A DNA stretch of 47,961 nt from Actinomycetota bacterium. Its GTDB lineage: Bacteria; Actinomycetota; Thermoleophilia; Solirubrobacterales; Solirubrobacteraceae. This document shows, piece after piece, positions 1 through 7,055 of the stretch. The stretch covers positions 1 to 47,961 of the forward strand of contig SYIT01000068.1 in the NCBI GenBank assembly GCA_005798685.1, read 5' to 3'. Made by a program: the position numbers and the translations under genes. The notes below the pieces were generated by a model, which saw only the letters and a program-made list of their open reading frames with translations, did not search any database and was not told where the DNA came from. How positions within the stretch are numbered: position 1 is the stretch's first letter; every line of letters starts with the position of its first letter.

Positions 1-617
1 AGCATCGTCACGTGGTCGGCCTGGTCGGCCATCGCTGGCACCAGCGTGATGGCTGTCGCTCCGCTGCCGATGACCACGACCCGGCGACCGGTGTAGTCCA
101 GGTCGGCGGGCCAGTCCTGCGGGTGGATGATCTGCCCGGCGAAGCGTTCCTGAGCTTCGAAGTGGGGCTGGTAGCCGTGGTCGTATCGGAAGTAGCCGCT
201 GGCGCAGAAGAGCCAACGGCAGGTCATCGTGGTCTCGCTGCCACCGACCTTTGCTTCAACGGTCCAGAGCGCCTCGTCACTGCCCCAGTTCGCGCCGGTG
301 ACTTGGCAGCCGAAGCGAATATTGCGGTCAACGCCGTACTCGGCGGCCGTTTCGCGGATGTATTGGAGTACTTCGGGGCCGCGAACAAACGCGTTCTCAC
401 CGGTCCAAGGCCTGAACCGGTAGCCGAGCGTGTGAAGATCGGAATCGGAGCGAACGCCGGGGTAACGAAATAGATCCCAGGTGCCGCCGATTGCGTCACG
501 TGCCTCAAGGATTGCGTAGCTTTTCTGCGGCAGATCCTCGGTCAGGCGGCAGGCAGCGCCAATTCCCGAGATCCCGGCGCCAATGATCAGCACATCGACG
601 TGGCTGGGATGCTCCAT
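1..617 (-). CDS. Flavin-dependent (Baeyer-Villiger type) monooxygenase, N-terminal part
   Basis: The gene runs off the left edge; about 205 N-terminal residues are present. The ATG at 617 opens MEHPSHVDVLIIGAGISG, where GAGISG is the FAD-binding Rossmann loop. It continues with GGTWDLFRYPGVRSDSD, typical of class B flavoprotein monooxygenases. FAGQIIHPQDWP near residue 170 fits the Baeyer-Villiger fingerprint FxGxxxHxxxW(P/D), and the second, NADPH-binding Rossmann loop VVVIGSGATA follows. By family it would insert one oxygen atom into a ketone, or oxidise a heteroatom, using NADPH and O2 in the cytoplasm. The substrate cannot be read from the sequence. It lies downstream of the cold-shock gene on the same strand, but a strong hairpin at 648-675 separates the two, so it probably has its own promoter. 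Family call is firm; Baeyer-Villiger activity is likely, not certain. Confidence 0.88.
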   Translation of the reverse strand, partial: MEHPSHVDVLIIGAGISGIGAACRLTEDLPQKSYAILEARDAIGGTWDLFRYPGVRSDSDLHTLGYRFRPWTGENAFVRGPEVLQYIRETAAEYGVDRNIRFGCQVTGANWGSDEALWTVEAKVGGSETTMTCRWLFCASGYFRYDHGYQPHFEAQERFAGQIIHPQDWPADLDYTGRRVVVIGSGATAITLVPAMADQADHVTM

Positions 618-647
618 CGGGTAATCGTACTAGCGGCTCCGAAACGA

Positions 648-675
648 CAACGGGCCGCCCGAAGGCGACCCGTTG
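648..675 (-). terminator. Hairpin with UUCG tetraloop downstream of the cold-shock gene
   Basis: Read on the minus strand, CAACGGG and CCCGTTG form the outer stem. A T-G pair and CGCC/GGCG extend it to 12 pairs, closed by a TTCG tetraloop. It lies 39 bases after the stop of the minus-strand cold-shock gene. The bases after the stem (TCGTTTCGG) are only moderately T-rich. Very probably an RNA terminator or 3' stabiliser of the csp message; termination strength is inferred. Confidence 0.65.
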
Positions 676-713
676 CAAAGACTCCATCTGTGGCCGCTAG
701 GGCCACGGGGCCT

Positions 714-917
714 TTAGATCGTGCGCACGTCCTTGGCGCTCGGACCCTTTGGGCCCTCTTCTGATTCGAACTCCACCTTTGCGCCTTCGGCGAGGGACTT
801 GTATCCCTCACCCATGATCGCTGAGTGGTGCACGAACAGATCCTTGCCGGCTTCATCGGGCGTAATAAACCCGAAGCCCTTTTCATCACTGAACCACTTG
901 ACTGTTCCAGTCGCCAT
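714..917 (-). CDS. csp: Cold-shock domain protein (CspA family)
   Basis: This is a 67-residue single cold-shock domain, the usual length for CspA proteins. It starts [20 protein letters not shown] and carries both RNA-binding motifs: RNP1 (KGFGFI) and RNP2 (DLFVHH). It binds single-stranded RNA/DNA and acts as an RNA chaperone in the cytoplasm. A strong ribosome-binding site, GGAGG, lies about 8 bases before the ATG. The gene is monocistronic: the divergent lipoprotein gene begins 179 bases upstream, leaving room for the long leader that many csp genes have, and a tetraloop hairpin lies downstream. Whether it is cold-induced cannot be told from the sequence. Confidence 0.95.
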   Translation of the reverse strand: MATGTVKWFSDEKGFGFITPDEAGKDLFVHHSAIMGEGYKSLAEGAKVEFESEEGPKGPSAKDVRTI

Positions 918-1047
918 CGAAATAACCTCCGCGGCGTTATGTGCTGCTTACTCGCGGAGACGCTGTGAGGCAATCGTGCGGGCGCTGGCACTGCTTTCAT
1001 CGCGCTGTTGCGCGACATTGACCGTTTCAACGTTAGCAGGCGCGAGC

Positions 1048-1059
1048 CTTTGCGCAAAG
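1048..1059. promoter_or_regulatory. 12-base perfect palindrome between csp and the lipoprotein gene
   Basis: CTTTGCGCAAAG is a perfect palindrome in the 179-base region between the divergent csp and substrate-binding-protein genes. Its position suits a dimeric regulator acting on either gene. No regulator gene lies beside it, and a 12-base palindrome can occur by chance, so the assignment is tentative. Confidence 0.25.
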
Positions 1060-1096
1060 CACCATCATTCAGCGGCGTTATCGTCATGGCTCCTCA

Positions 1097-2116
1097 ATGA
1101 TCAGACCACTAGCCATCACCACAGTGATCTTTGCCGCAGCAACGCTGAGCGCCTGCGGCGCTAAGCAGGACGTCGTCACCAGCCCGACCCCACGCAGCGT
1201 CCGTGTAATTCTTGACCAGCCAGCAAACGCCGACCATATTGGCCTTTACATGGCGGAGCAGGAAGGCGAGTTCGCCAAGGTTGGACTCGATGTCAAGTTG
1301 ATCAACCCCTCCGACCCTTCGCAGCCACTTGAGCTGCTCCAGAGCGGCGGCGCTGACCTCGCGATCTCGTACGAGCCGGAGCTGCTGATCGAACGCGACA
1401 AGGGCGCGGCGATCCTTGCCGTCGGCGCGGTTGCGCAGCGGCCGCTGGCATCGATGATGAGCGTCGATGACAAGGTCGTTGACCCGCGCAAGCTTGAAGG
1501 CGCCGAGATCGGCACCTCCGGCCTCGCCTACGAGGACGCGTTTCTCGACCAGATCCTGTCCGCCGCAGGTGTCGACACAACCTCGGTGAAGAAGGTTGAC
1601 GTTGGCTTTGACCTAGCCCGCGCGATGACCTCAGGGCGCGTTGACGCGACGCTCGGAGCCTTCTGGAACATCGATGGCGTTGAGCTGCGCCTGGCGAAGA
1701 AGCGGCCGCGGATCATGCCGGTCGACCGCGCCGGGGTTCCCCCCTACGACGAGCTGGTGCTGGCAGCGCGGAACGAAACTGTCTCACGCAACGGCGCGAT
1801 GATCCGTCGCTTCGTCGGTGCGCTCCAGCGAGGGACGCGGGCAGCAAGAGCCGACCCGCCCGCCGCTATTGCCGCGCTGCGCGACGCTGCGCCCAAGCTG
1901 AAGGGGCGCGATGCGGCCGCAACGGCGCGGGTAACGCTGCCGCTGCTATTCCCAGCCGCGAGCAAACCGTTTGGCTGGCAGGAGCCGAGTCAGTGGCAAA
2001 CCTTCGCCGACTGGATGAAGCGCAACGAGCTGCTTGCAACATCGGTCGACAGTGCGCAGGCCTATACAAACGAGTTCTTGCCCGGAGAGGGCCTCGGCTC
2101 GGAGACAACTCCTTAG
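1097..2116 (+). CDS. ABC-type substrate-binding lipoprotein (NMT1/SsuA-like)
   Basis: A 339-residue secreted protein with a lipoprotein signal: a hydrophobic stretch ending LSAC, with the lipid-anchored Cys at residue 20. The mature part is a periplasmic-binding fold of the NMT1/THI5/SsuA group. It begins with a strand and helix like HIGLYMAEQEGEFAKVGL and contains the hinge-type segment MTSGRVDATLGAFWN. Relatives bind thiamine precursors, sulfonates, nitrate or similar small molecules and hand them to an ABC permease. No permease or ATPase gene lies beside it, so its partner is elsewhere or it acts as a sensor. No clear Shine-Dalgarno precedes the ATG. It is convergent with the small membrane protein at 2134-2424. 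Ligand unknown. Confidence 0.82.
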   Translation: MIRPLAITTVIFAAATLSACGAKQDVVTSPTPRSVRVILDQPANADHIGLYMAEQEGEFAKVGLDVKLINPSDPSQPLELLQSGGADLAISYEPELLIERDKGAAILAVGAVAQRPLASMMSVDDKVVDPRKLEGAEIGTSGLAYEDAFLDQILSAAGVDTTSVKKVDVGFDLARAMTSGRVDATLGAFWNIDGVELRLAKKRPRIMPVDRAGVPPYDELVLAARNETVSRNGAMIRRFVGALQRGTRAARADPPAAIAALRDAAPKLKGRDAAATARVTLPLLFPAASKPFGWQEPSQWQTFADWMKRNELLATSVDSAQAYTNEFLPGEGLGSETTP

Positions 2117-2117
2117 C

Positions 2118-2143
2118 GCAGCGAAGCTGACGGTCAGCGCTGC
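2118..2143. terminator. Nested inverted repeat between convergent genes
   Basis: GCAGC and GCTGC enclose GCTGA-CGG-TCAGC, with three unpaired bases (GAA) on one side. The structure sits exactly where the lipoprotein gene (stop at 2116) meets the convergent small membrane protein (stop at 2134). It could serve as a terminator for both strands, but no T-tract follows on either side, so this is a modest call. Confidence 0.35.
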
Positions 2144-2424
2144 AGCATGTGCACGTCGACGAGGAACGAACGCGAAGCAGAGATCGAAGTTTTCCCTGAA
2201 CGCTTGCGGCGACGCGCCGCCTTGCCGGCGCGCCGGCGCGATACAACAGCACAGACGACAGCGCCAGCGACGAATGAGCCACTGACGACCGCGGCCTGCG
2301 TGGACAACAGCTCAGCCGCCGTGCGGCGCACCGGCAGCGGCCGTAGCTCGTTGACGACAATGGCATCGACCTCTTCGTCGATTCGCCACTCCTCATTGCT
2401 GGCTGTGCCGGTGTCAAGCATCAT
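2134..2424 (-). CDS. Small single-pass membrane protein coupled to the GNAT gene
   Basis: A 96-residue protein starting MMLDTGTASNEEW. The second ATG, at 2421, is an equally good start. An acidic N-terminal half (WRIDEEVDAIVVNELRPL) is followed by one hydrophobic segment at about residues 55-72 (VVSGSFVAGAVVCAVV). A strongly basic tail of Arg/Lys (RRRAGKAARRRKRSGK) comes next and suggests a cytoplasmic C-terminus. Its start lies inside the end of the upstream GNAT gene (overlap 8-11 bases), so the two are probably translationally coupled and functionally linked. I do not recognise the family. It could be an accessory or anchoring subunit of the membrane-lipid enzyme pair next to it, which is inference from context only. 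Confidence 0.6.
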   Translation of the reverse strand: MMLDTGTASNEEWRIDEEVDAIVVNELRPLPVRRTAAELLSTQAAVVSGSFVAGAVVCAVVSRRRAGKAARRRKRSGKTSISASRSFLVDVHMLQR

Positions 2425-3652
2425 CAGTGGCAAGAGTAGCTTCGTTTGCGCTCGCGTGCGACGAATCGGTGCGCCAAGGGAACGCTTCCGCGTCGGGGAG
2501 CGATGGTTCGGCGCCCTCGGCGAGCAGGCGTTCATAGAAGCGGTAGCGGCGAACGATCGTGCCGCCCATCCCTTCCATTCCGCGGTTCATCGCCTTGTTG
2601 GTCTCCAAGATCCAGCCGGTCTCGCCGCCGGTCTGGGGCGTTGACTCAGCCGATTCGTAATGCATCTCATAGAGCCGCGCGGCAACGCCGGCATGCTGGT
2701 AATCGCGCTTCACGCCGAGCGCGAAGACGCGAACGCGGTCGATCTTCCGACGCGCGCGCAAAATCTTCAGCCAACCGAACGGCAGCAGGCGCCCGTTACC
2801 CGCGGCCTTGATCGCCTGGTTGAAGTCGGGCAGCGTCAAGGCGGCGCCGACGACCTCGCCGGTATCGGCCTTCTCGGCGATCATCGCCCAGTTCTCATCA
2901 AGCACAAACTTGAGATTGTCAGCGTAGGCACGGGCCTCTTTCTCATTCAGCGGCACGAAGCCCCAGTTGCGCTCCCAGGCCTCGTTGTAGACCTCAAGGA
3001 AGCGGCCGACTTCGGCTTGCAGCTCCTTCTTGCGCATCGGCCGGCAGATGATCCCGTGCTCGCTCTCAACCTTTCCCGCCATCTCCCAGATCGCCGGGTG
3101 GACGTCGGCCTTGCCGCTGATGTGCAGATCCCACATCAGAGTGTCCATCGCCTTGCGCAGCCCGCAGGCCTCTTCGAGCAACTTGCGGTAGTAAGGGAAG
3201 TGCCATTCGGTGAGGATGATTGGGGTCAGCTCGTAGCCTTCGATCAGCAGTCCGCACTCATCGTTGGTCGAGAAGCTCATCGGGCCAACGGTGCGGTCAC
3301 GCCCGCGCTCGCGGTTCCACTCGGCTGCGGCGTCGATCAACGCTGTCGCTGCCTCGGTGTCGTCCTCGCATTCAAAGAAGCCGAAAAGCCCCCACGTATT
3401 GCCCTGAAACTCGTTGAGGTTGTCGTCCACGTGGGCCGAGATGCGGCCGACGACGCGGCCTTCGCGGTAGGCGAGAAAGAGCTGAACCTCTGCGTGCTCG
3501 AAGAACGGGTTGTGTTTAGGGTCGATGTGCTGGGCACGTTCAAACTTCAGCGGCGCAACCCAGATAGACTCTTTGGCGTAAAGACGGTAGGGAAAGTTGA
3601 CAAACTGCTTCCGCTGGGCCGTCGTTTCCACCGGCCTGATCTCTACGCTCAT
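2414..3652 (-). CDS. GNAT-fold acyltransferase of the YghO/bacterial ceramide synthase type
   Basis: This 412-residue protein starts MSVEIRPVETTAQRKQFVNF. The N-terminal block combines FPYRLYAKESIWVAPL, PKHNPFFEHAEVQLF and the GNAT-like strand REGRVVGRISAHVDD. That is the pattern I associate with the YghO/BcerS-like group, to which the Caulobacter bacterial ceramide synthase belongs. A second GNAT-like half follows (FALGVKRDYQHAGVAARLY, the acyl-CoA-binding loop region). The group is thought to transfer an acyl chain to an amino group at the inner membrane. It is divergent from a serine palmitoyltransferase-like gene, which would supply a long-chain-base precursor. No Shine-Dalgarno precedes the ATG. 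Substrate and ceramide role are inferred; a generic N-acetyltransferase remains possible. Confidence 0.7.
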   Translation of the reverse strand: MSVEIRPVETTAQRKQFVNFPYRLYAKESIWVAPLKFERAQHIDPKHNPFFEHAEVQLFLAYREGRVVGRISAHVDDNLNEFQGNTWGLFGFFECEDDTEAATALIDAAAEWNRERGRDRTVGPMSFSTNDECGLLIEGYELTPIILTEWHFPYYRKLLEEACGLRKAMDTLMWDLHISGKADVHPAIWEMAGKVESEHGIICRPMRKKELQAEVGRFLEVYNEAWERNWGFVPLNEKEARAYADNLKFVLDENWAMIAEKADTGEVVGAALTLPDFNQAIKAAGNGRLLPFGWLKILRARRKIDRVRVFALGVKRDYQHAGVAARLYEMHYESAESTPQTGGETGWILETNKAMNRGMEGMGGTIVRRYRFYERLLAEGAEPSLPDAEAFPWRTDSSHASANEATLATDDA

Positions 3653-3666
3653 TGCCAGCAGCCTAT

Positions 3667-4971
3667 ATGTCCACCACTCGAGTTGATCTTTTCGCCAAAG
3701 TCCGCGGCTACGAGCGCGAGCAGCAGCTGCGCGCTGCGCGCGAAGCCGACCTGCTCCCCTACTTTCGCCTGCTTAACGGCCCGGCGCGGCCGGTCGTCAC
3801 GATGGAAGGCGCCGAGCGAATCATGCTCGGCTCCAACAACTACCTCGGCCTGACCGGCGACGAGCGCGTGCTCGACGGCGCCCGCGAGGCGCTCGAGACC
3901 TACGGCACCGGGCTGACCGGCTCGCGCCTACTGAACGGGACGATCCCGCTTCACATCGAGCTGGAGCGCGAGATTGCGCAATGGATCGGAACCGAGGATG
4001 CACTCGTCTTCACGACCGGCCACCAAGCCAACCTCGGCACGATCGGCACGATTCTGGGGCCTGGCGACACGGTGATCGTTGACTCCGGCGATCATGCGTC
4101 AATCCTCGACGGATGCATCCAATCAAAGGCCAAGATGCGGCCGTTCCGCCACAACCGAATCGACAAGCTCGAGCGCGCGCTGGAGCGAGCCAGCGGCGAT
4201 GGCGGCGGCGTCCTCGTGGCGGTCGACGGAGTCTTCTCGATGGAAGGCGACATCGCGCCGGTGCATCAGATCGCGGCGCTCTGTGAAGCCCACGGCGCGC
4301 GACTGCTGGTCGATGACGCGCACGGCACCGGCGTCGTTGGCGCGCGCGGGTCGGGAACGCCCGAGCTTCTAGGCGTTGAGGACCGAGTCGACCTGCGAAC
4401 CGGCACATTTTCGAAGTCGCTGGCCTCCTGCGGCGGCTTCGTCGCAGGAGATGCGGAGGTCATTGACTACCTGCGCGTTTCGGCGCGCGCCTATCTTTTC
4501 ACCGCTTCCGCGGTGCCAGCAGCGGTTGGCGCGACGCTCGCAGCGCTGCGGATCATTCGCTCCGAGGATGGTCCGCCGCTCTTCTCCGCCGTGCTCGAAA
4601 ACGCGCGCTACCTGCGCGACGGACTCGAGCAGCTCGGCTTCGCCGTCGTCGCCCCTCAGCAGCTCGACTCGCCGACCGCGCAGCTCGATGCGCCAGGCAT
4701 CGTTGGTGGCACGATCGTCACGCCGATCGTGCCTGTTTTGGTCGGCGACGACTGGAAGGCGGCGTTGCTCTGGCGCGCACTCTACGACGCCGGAGTCTTC
4801 GTAAATACCGCCCTCCACCCTGCCGTTCCGCCGAGCGGGGCGCTGCTGCGCACGAGCGTGATGGCAACCCACGATCGCGCCACGTTGGACCGCGCGCTCG
4901 CCGCCTTCGAGTCGGTCAAGGCGGGCTTCGAGGCCGAGCACGGCCCGCTTCCGGGGCCGGGCGAGCACTAG
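3667..4971 (+). CDS. spt: Serine palmitoyltransferase-like alpha-oxoamine synthase
   Basis: A 434-residue PLP enzyme of the alpha-oxoamine synthase family. Visible signatures are PYFRLL and GSNNYLGLTGDERV near the N-terminus, DSGDHASILDG (stacking His143), LLVDDAHGTGVVG (Asp217, His219) and GTFSKSLASCGGF, with Lys250 as the PLP lysine. The GTFSKSxAS form, PYFR and the ending PSGALLRTSVMATH resemble bacterial serine palmitoyltransferases more than glycine C-acetyltransferase (GTLGKA) or BioF. SPT condenses serine with palmitoyl-CoA to give 3-ketodihydrosphingosine. ATG 3667 is preferred; a TTG at 3652 is in frame but overlaps the divergent start codon. The divergent GNAT gene supports a sphingoid-lipid pathway. 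BioF- or Kbl-like activity is the main alternative. Confidence 0.75.
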   Translation: MSTTRVDLFAKVRGYEREQQLRAAREADLLPYFRLLNGPARPVVTMEGAERIMLGSNNYLGLTGDERVLDGAREALETYGTGLTGSRLLNGTIPLHIELEREIAQWIGTEDALVFTTGHQANLGTIGTILGPGDTVIVDSGDHASILDGCIQSKAKMRPFRHNRIDKLERALERASGDGGGVLVAVDGVFSMEGDIAPVHQIAALCEAHGARLLVDDAHGTGVVGARGSGTPELLGVEDRVDLRTGTFSKSLASCGGFVAGDAEVIDYLRVSARAYLFTASAVPAAVGATLAALRIIRSEDGPPLFSAVLENARYLRDGLEQLGFAVVAPQQLDSPTAQLDAPGIVGGTIVTPIVPVLVGDDWKAALLWRALYDAGVFVNTALHPAVPPSGALLRTSVMATHDRATLDRALAAFESVKAGFEAEHGPLPGPGEH

Positions 4972-5259
4972 TTGCGCTGAACGGTTCGATCGCGCGCTCG
5001 GCCAACACTATTTCACGCTCTGAGCGCGCATTTCGTTTACACCATGTTGACGATTGGCAGCTCTCTTTCGTAGGTTGTTTCGAGTTGGCTGCTTGGCGGC
5101 CGCGGAGGGGGAGTGAGAGGCGCAAGTCGGGCCCGTAGGGTGACCGGTCGAAGTCGTCGCAAATCCTCCACTACAACTTGATCGAGGCGGCTCCTGCGCC
5201 GCAACGAAAAGTCCTGACCAGAACTATTCGGCGCCCGACCGGAGCGCTAAGGAGTCCCT

Positions 5260-5577
5260 ATGACCCAGACGGCTAATACGGCTACAGCACCACAGCACCT
5301 GCGAGCACTCGAACGCGCCAACTCGGTGCGCCTTGCACGGGCCGAGCTCAAACGCCGCATCGCCGCCGGCGACACGCTCGCAGCCAAGGTCGTAGTCGAA
5401 TCCCCGTGGGAGGCGCAATCGATGACCGTCTCCGACCTGATCACCAGCCAGCGCCGCTGGGGCCGAGCCCGCTGCCGTCGCCTGCTTCAAAGCATTCCTA
5501 TCTCGGAGCAGAAGACGATCGGTTCGATGACCGAGCGTCAGCGCCAAGCGCTTGCAGCTGCGCTACCGAGCGCCTGA
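5260..5577 (+). CDS. mihF: Integration host factor, actinobacterial type (mIHF)
   Basis: A 105-residue basic protein with the mIHF layout. A long N-terminal helix (RALERANSVRLARAELKRRI) is followed by a helix-two-turn-helix DNA-binding domain around RWGRARCRRLLQSIPI, and the end TIGSMTERQRQALAAAL matches the family terminus. mIHF binds DNA with little sequence preference, bends it, and is an essential nucleoid protein in mycobacteria. It is unrelated to proteobacterial IHF. A good AAGGAG site lies 8 bases before the ATG. In many actinobacteria mihF sits beside gmk; here it stands alone, with a 288-base upstream region and a convergent VOC gene ending 7 bases after its stop. Confidence 0.88.
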   Translation: MTQTANTATAPQHLRALERANSVRLARAELKRRIAAGDTLAAKVVVESPWEAQSMTVSDLITSQRRWGRARCRRLLQSIPISEQKTIGSMTERQRQALAAALPSA

Positions 5578-5584
5578 GCGCGGC

Positions 5585-6058
5585 CTACGGGTTGGCTGCG
5601 GCGATCTCGATGATCTGACCGTCCGGATCACGCAGATAGATCGAGCGCAGCCCGTCGCGGCTGAAGCCCTCGGTCGTCGGAACCTCGCGCTGGCGAAGGT
5701 AGTCGCGCCAGGCGTCAACCTCGGTCGCTGAACCGACCGCAAGAGCTAGGTGGTGAACGCCGCCAACGCCCTGCGTAGCCTTCTCCATCTGCGGGTACTC
5801 AAGGAAGCTGATTCGCAGCGCAGGCTCGGCGCCGCCACCGAGCGGATCGCTCGAAAACCAGAAGTGGCGTGTCGCCGGGTCGTCGGCGTTGACAGATTCG
5901 TCAAGAAGCGCCAAGCCGAGGACGTCGCGGTAGAAGGCGGTAGTGCGCTCAAGGTCGCTGCAGATCATCGTTGCATGGTGAAGGCCAGTAATCCTCATCG
6001 GCTGAGCGGAACCAAGCGCGGCTGGCTCCGACGGCGCAGGGAACTGCGGTTCACTCAT
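5585..6058 (-). CDS. VOC-superfamily (glyoxalase/dioxygenase-fold) protein
   Basis: A 157-residue protein with two beta-alpha-beta-beta-beta modules. ITGLHHATMICSDLERTTAF opens the first and VGGVHHLALAVGS the second, and the end DPDGQIIEIAAANP provides the conserved metal-ligand Glu. Candidate metal ligands are therefore the two module-leading His residues and the final Glu. The VOC fold covers glyoxalases, extradiol dioxygenases, epimerases and resistance proteins; the reaction cannot be assigned. The ATG at 6058 overlaps the stop of the upstream membrane protein (ATGA), so it is the last gene of the long minus-strand run. An in-frame start at 6067 is less likely. Confidence 0.85.
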   Translation of the reverse strand: MSEPQFPAPSEPAALGSAQPMRITGLHHATMICSDLERTTAFYRDVLGLALLDESVNADDPATRHFWFSSDPLGGGAEPALRISFLEYPQMEKATQGVGGVHHLALAVGSATEVDAWRDYLRQREVPTTEGFSRDGLRSIYLRDPDGQIIEIAAANP

Positions 6059-6543
6059 GCTCGCCACGACATTCCTCCTGATCGACTACGGAATAGAGTA
6101 CGCAGAAGCCACCAAAGGACGCCAAAGACGACCGCTGCTGCGGCTAGCAGCAGAACCTTCGCGAGCCCCGTCAGCAGCACCAACGGCAGCACCAAGATCA
6201 CAGCTGAGCAGGCGGCAATCAGTACCGAGTGCGAGCGGTAGCCAGCAAAATGCTCACGCAAGCAGAGTTCCAAAGTGGCAATCAAGACCAAGGCCAGGCC
6301 GAAGCCAATCAGCAGCGCGCGCTGCGAGCCCCCAAGCAGCGCCACGCCGATCAGGATGATTCCAGCAAAGATGCAGATCTCAGTCAGCGGAACCGGCGCC
6401 CAGGGCGGTTTTGGCGCCTCATCGAGCCGCGCCCGTCGGCGTGCGGCAGCGTCCGGGCGAGCGTGCGCGGGCGCCGACGCTCGCTGCCCGCTACTGCCCG
6501 GCGGCTGCTCCGAAAGCCCGCGTTTGCGGCTTCGCCTTCCCAT
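6055..6543 (-). CDS. Uncharacterised four-helix membrane protein
   Basis: A 162-residue protein starting MGRRSRKRGLSEQPPG. The first 50 or so residues are basic and disordered in appearance, followed by a linker (PKPPWAPVPLTEI). Four hydrophobic segments follow: ICIFAGIILIGVALL, ALLIGFGLALVLIATLEL, VLIAACSAVILVLPLVLL and VLLLAAAAVVFGVLWWLL. The start lies 2 bases after the upstream stop and has no Shine-Dalgarno, so translation probably depends on coupling. The family is not recognised and no catalytic residues are visible. Its place at the tail of the mce-RND run suggests, but does not show, an envelope role. Confidence 0.68.
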   Translation of the reverse strand: MGRRSRKRGLSEQPPGSSGQRASAPAHARPDAAARRRARLDEAPKPPWAPVPLTEICIFAGIILIGVALLGGSQRALLIGFGLALVLIATLELCLREHFAGYRSHSVLIAACSAVILVLPLVLLTGLAKVLLLAAAAVVFGVLWWLLRTLFRSRSGGMSWRA

Positions 6544-6545
6544 TT

Positions 6546-7028
6546 TTAGGTGGCTAAGGGACAGCCGGAGGAGAGCTTTACGCGCCACCAACCCATCAGC
6601 CGCCCCATCGGGCCGAGCCTAGGCATCACGCTCCAGACGCCGCAGCCGCCAACGCCCAGCTCGCGCTGCGAGATCCGCACGCGACGATGCTTGGCCGGGT
6701 CAAGCAGCATCTGTTCAAGCAGCTCGCGAGCGGCGGCGCGTTCGAGTTCGCGCGCTGCCAGCGCGTCGCGCGCCTCGCGCAGCGACCCAATCAAGCCGTC
6801 ACGCAGCAGTTCTAGCTCGCCGAGGCTTTGAATCCGTGGCTCGCGGGCCGCTAATGCGGGAAGGTCAAGTCGGTCGGGGAAGGCCTCGCAGCTGGCCGCG
6901 CTAAGCAGGCGATCGAGCTGAGCGATCTGGGTTCGCAGCGTCCGCCGCGCCGCGCCCTCGCAGGGCTCCAACGCGAAGCTCGGTAGCATCTCGCTGCTGG
7001 CACTTTGATCGATTAGTAACGCTGCCAT
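6546..7028 (-). CDS. Uncharacterised 160-residue protein with a motif-rich C-terminus
   Basis: The ATG at 7028 gives MAALLIDQSASSEM; an in-frame TTG two codons earlier is less likely. The first two thirds are helical, Leu/Ala/Glu/Arg-rich and coiled-coil-like (LRDGLIGSLREARDALAARE). The last 40 residues change character: RISQRELGVGGCGVWSVMPR, then LGPMGRLMGWWRV and SSGCPLAT. This Gly/Trp/Cys-rich block, with two Cys, looks like the functional, conserved part. No transmembrane segment is evident. It sits between the B3/B4 protein and the four-helix membrane protein in the same minus-strand run. I do not recognise the family. Confidence 0.62.
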   Translation of the reverse strand: MAALLIDQSASSEMLPSFALEPCEGAARRTLRTQIAQLDRLLSAASCEAFPDRLDLPALAAREPRIQSLGELELLRDGLIGSLREARDALAARELERAAARELLEQMLLDPAKHRRVRISQRELGVGGCGVWSVMPRLGPMGRLMGWWRVKLSSGCPLAT

Positions 7029-7055
7029 TGGCAAAGTCTAGCGGCAGCGCAGCGA

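Noticed and set aside
2660-3853. A 397-residue open frame on the plus strand
   Set aside because: It is antisense to the GNAT gene across most of its length, has no protein-family motif, and the minus-strand product shows clear domain signatures.
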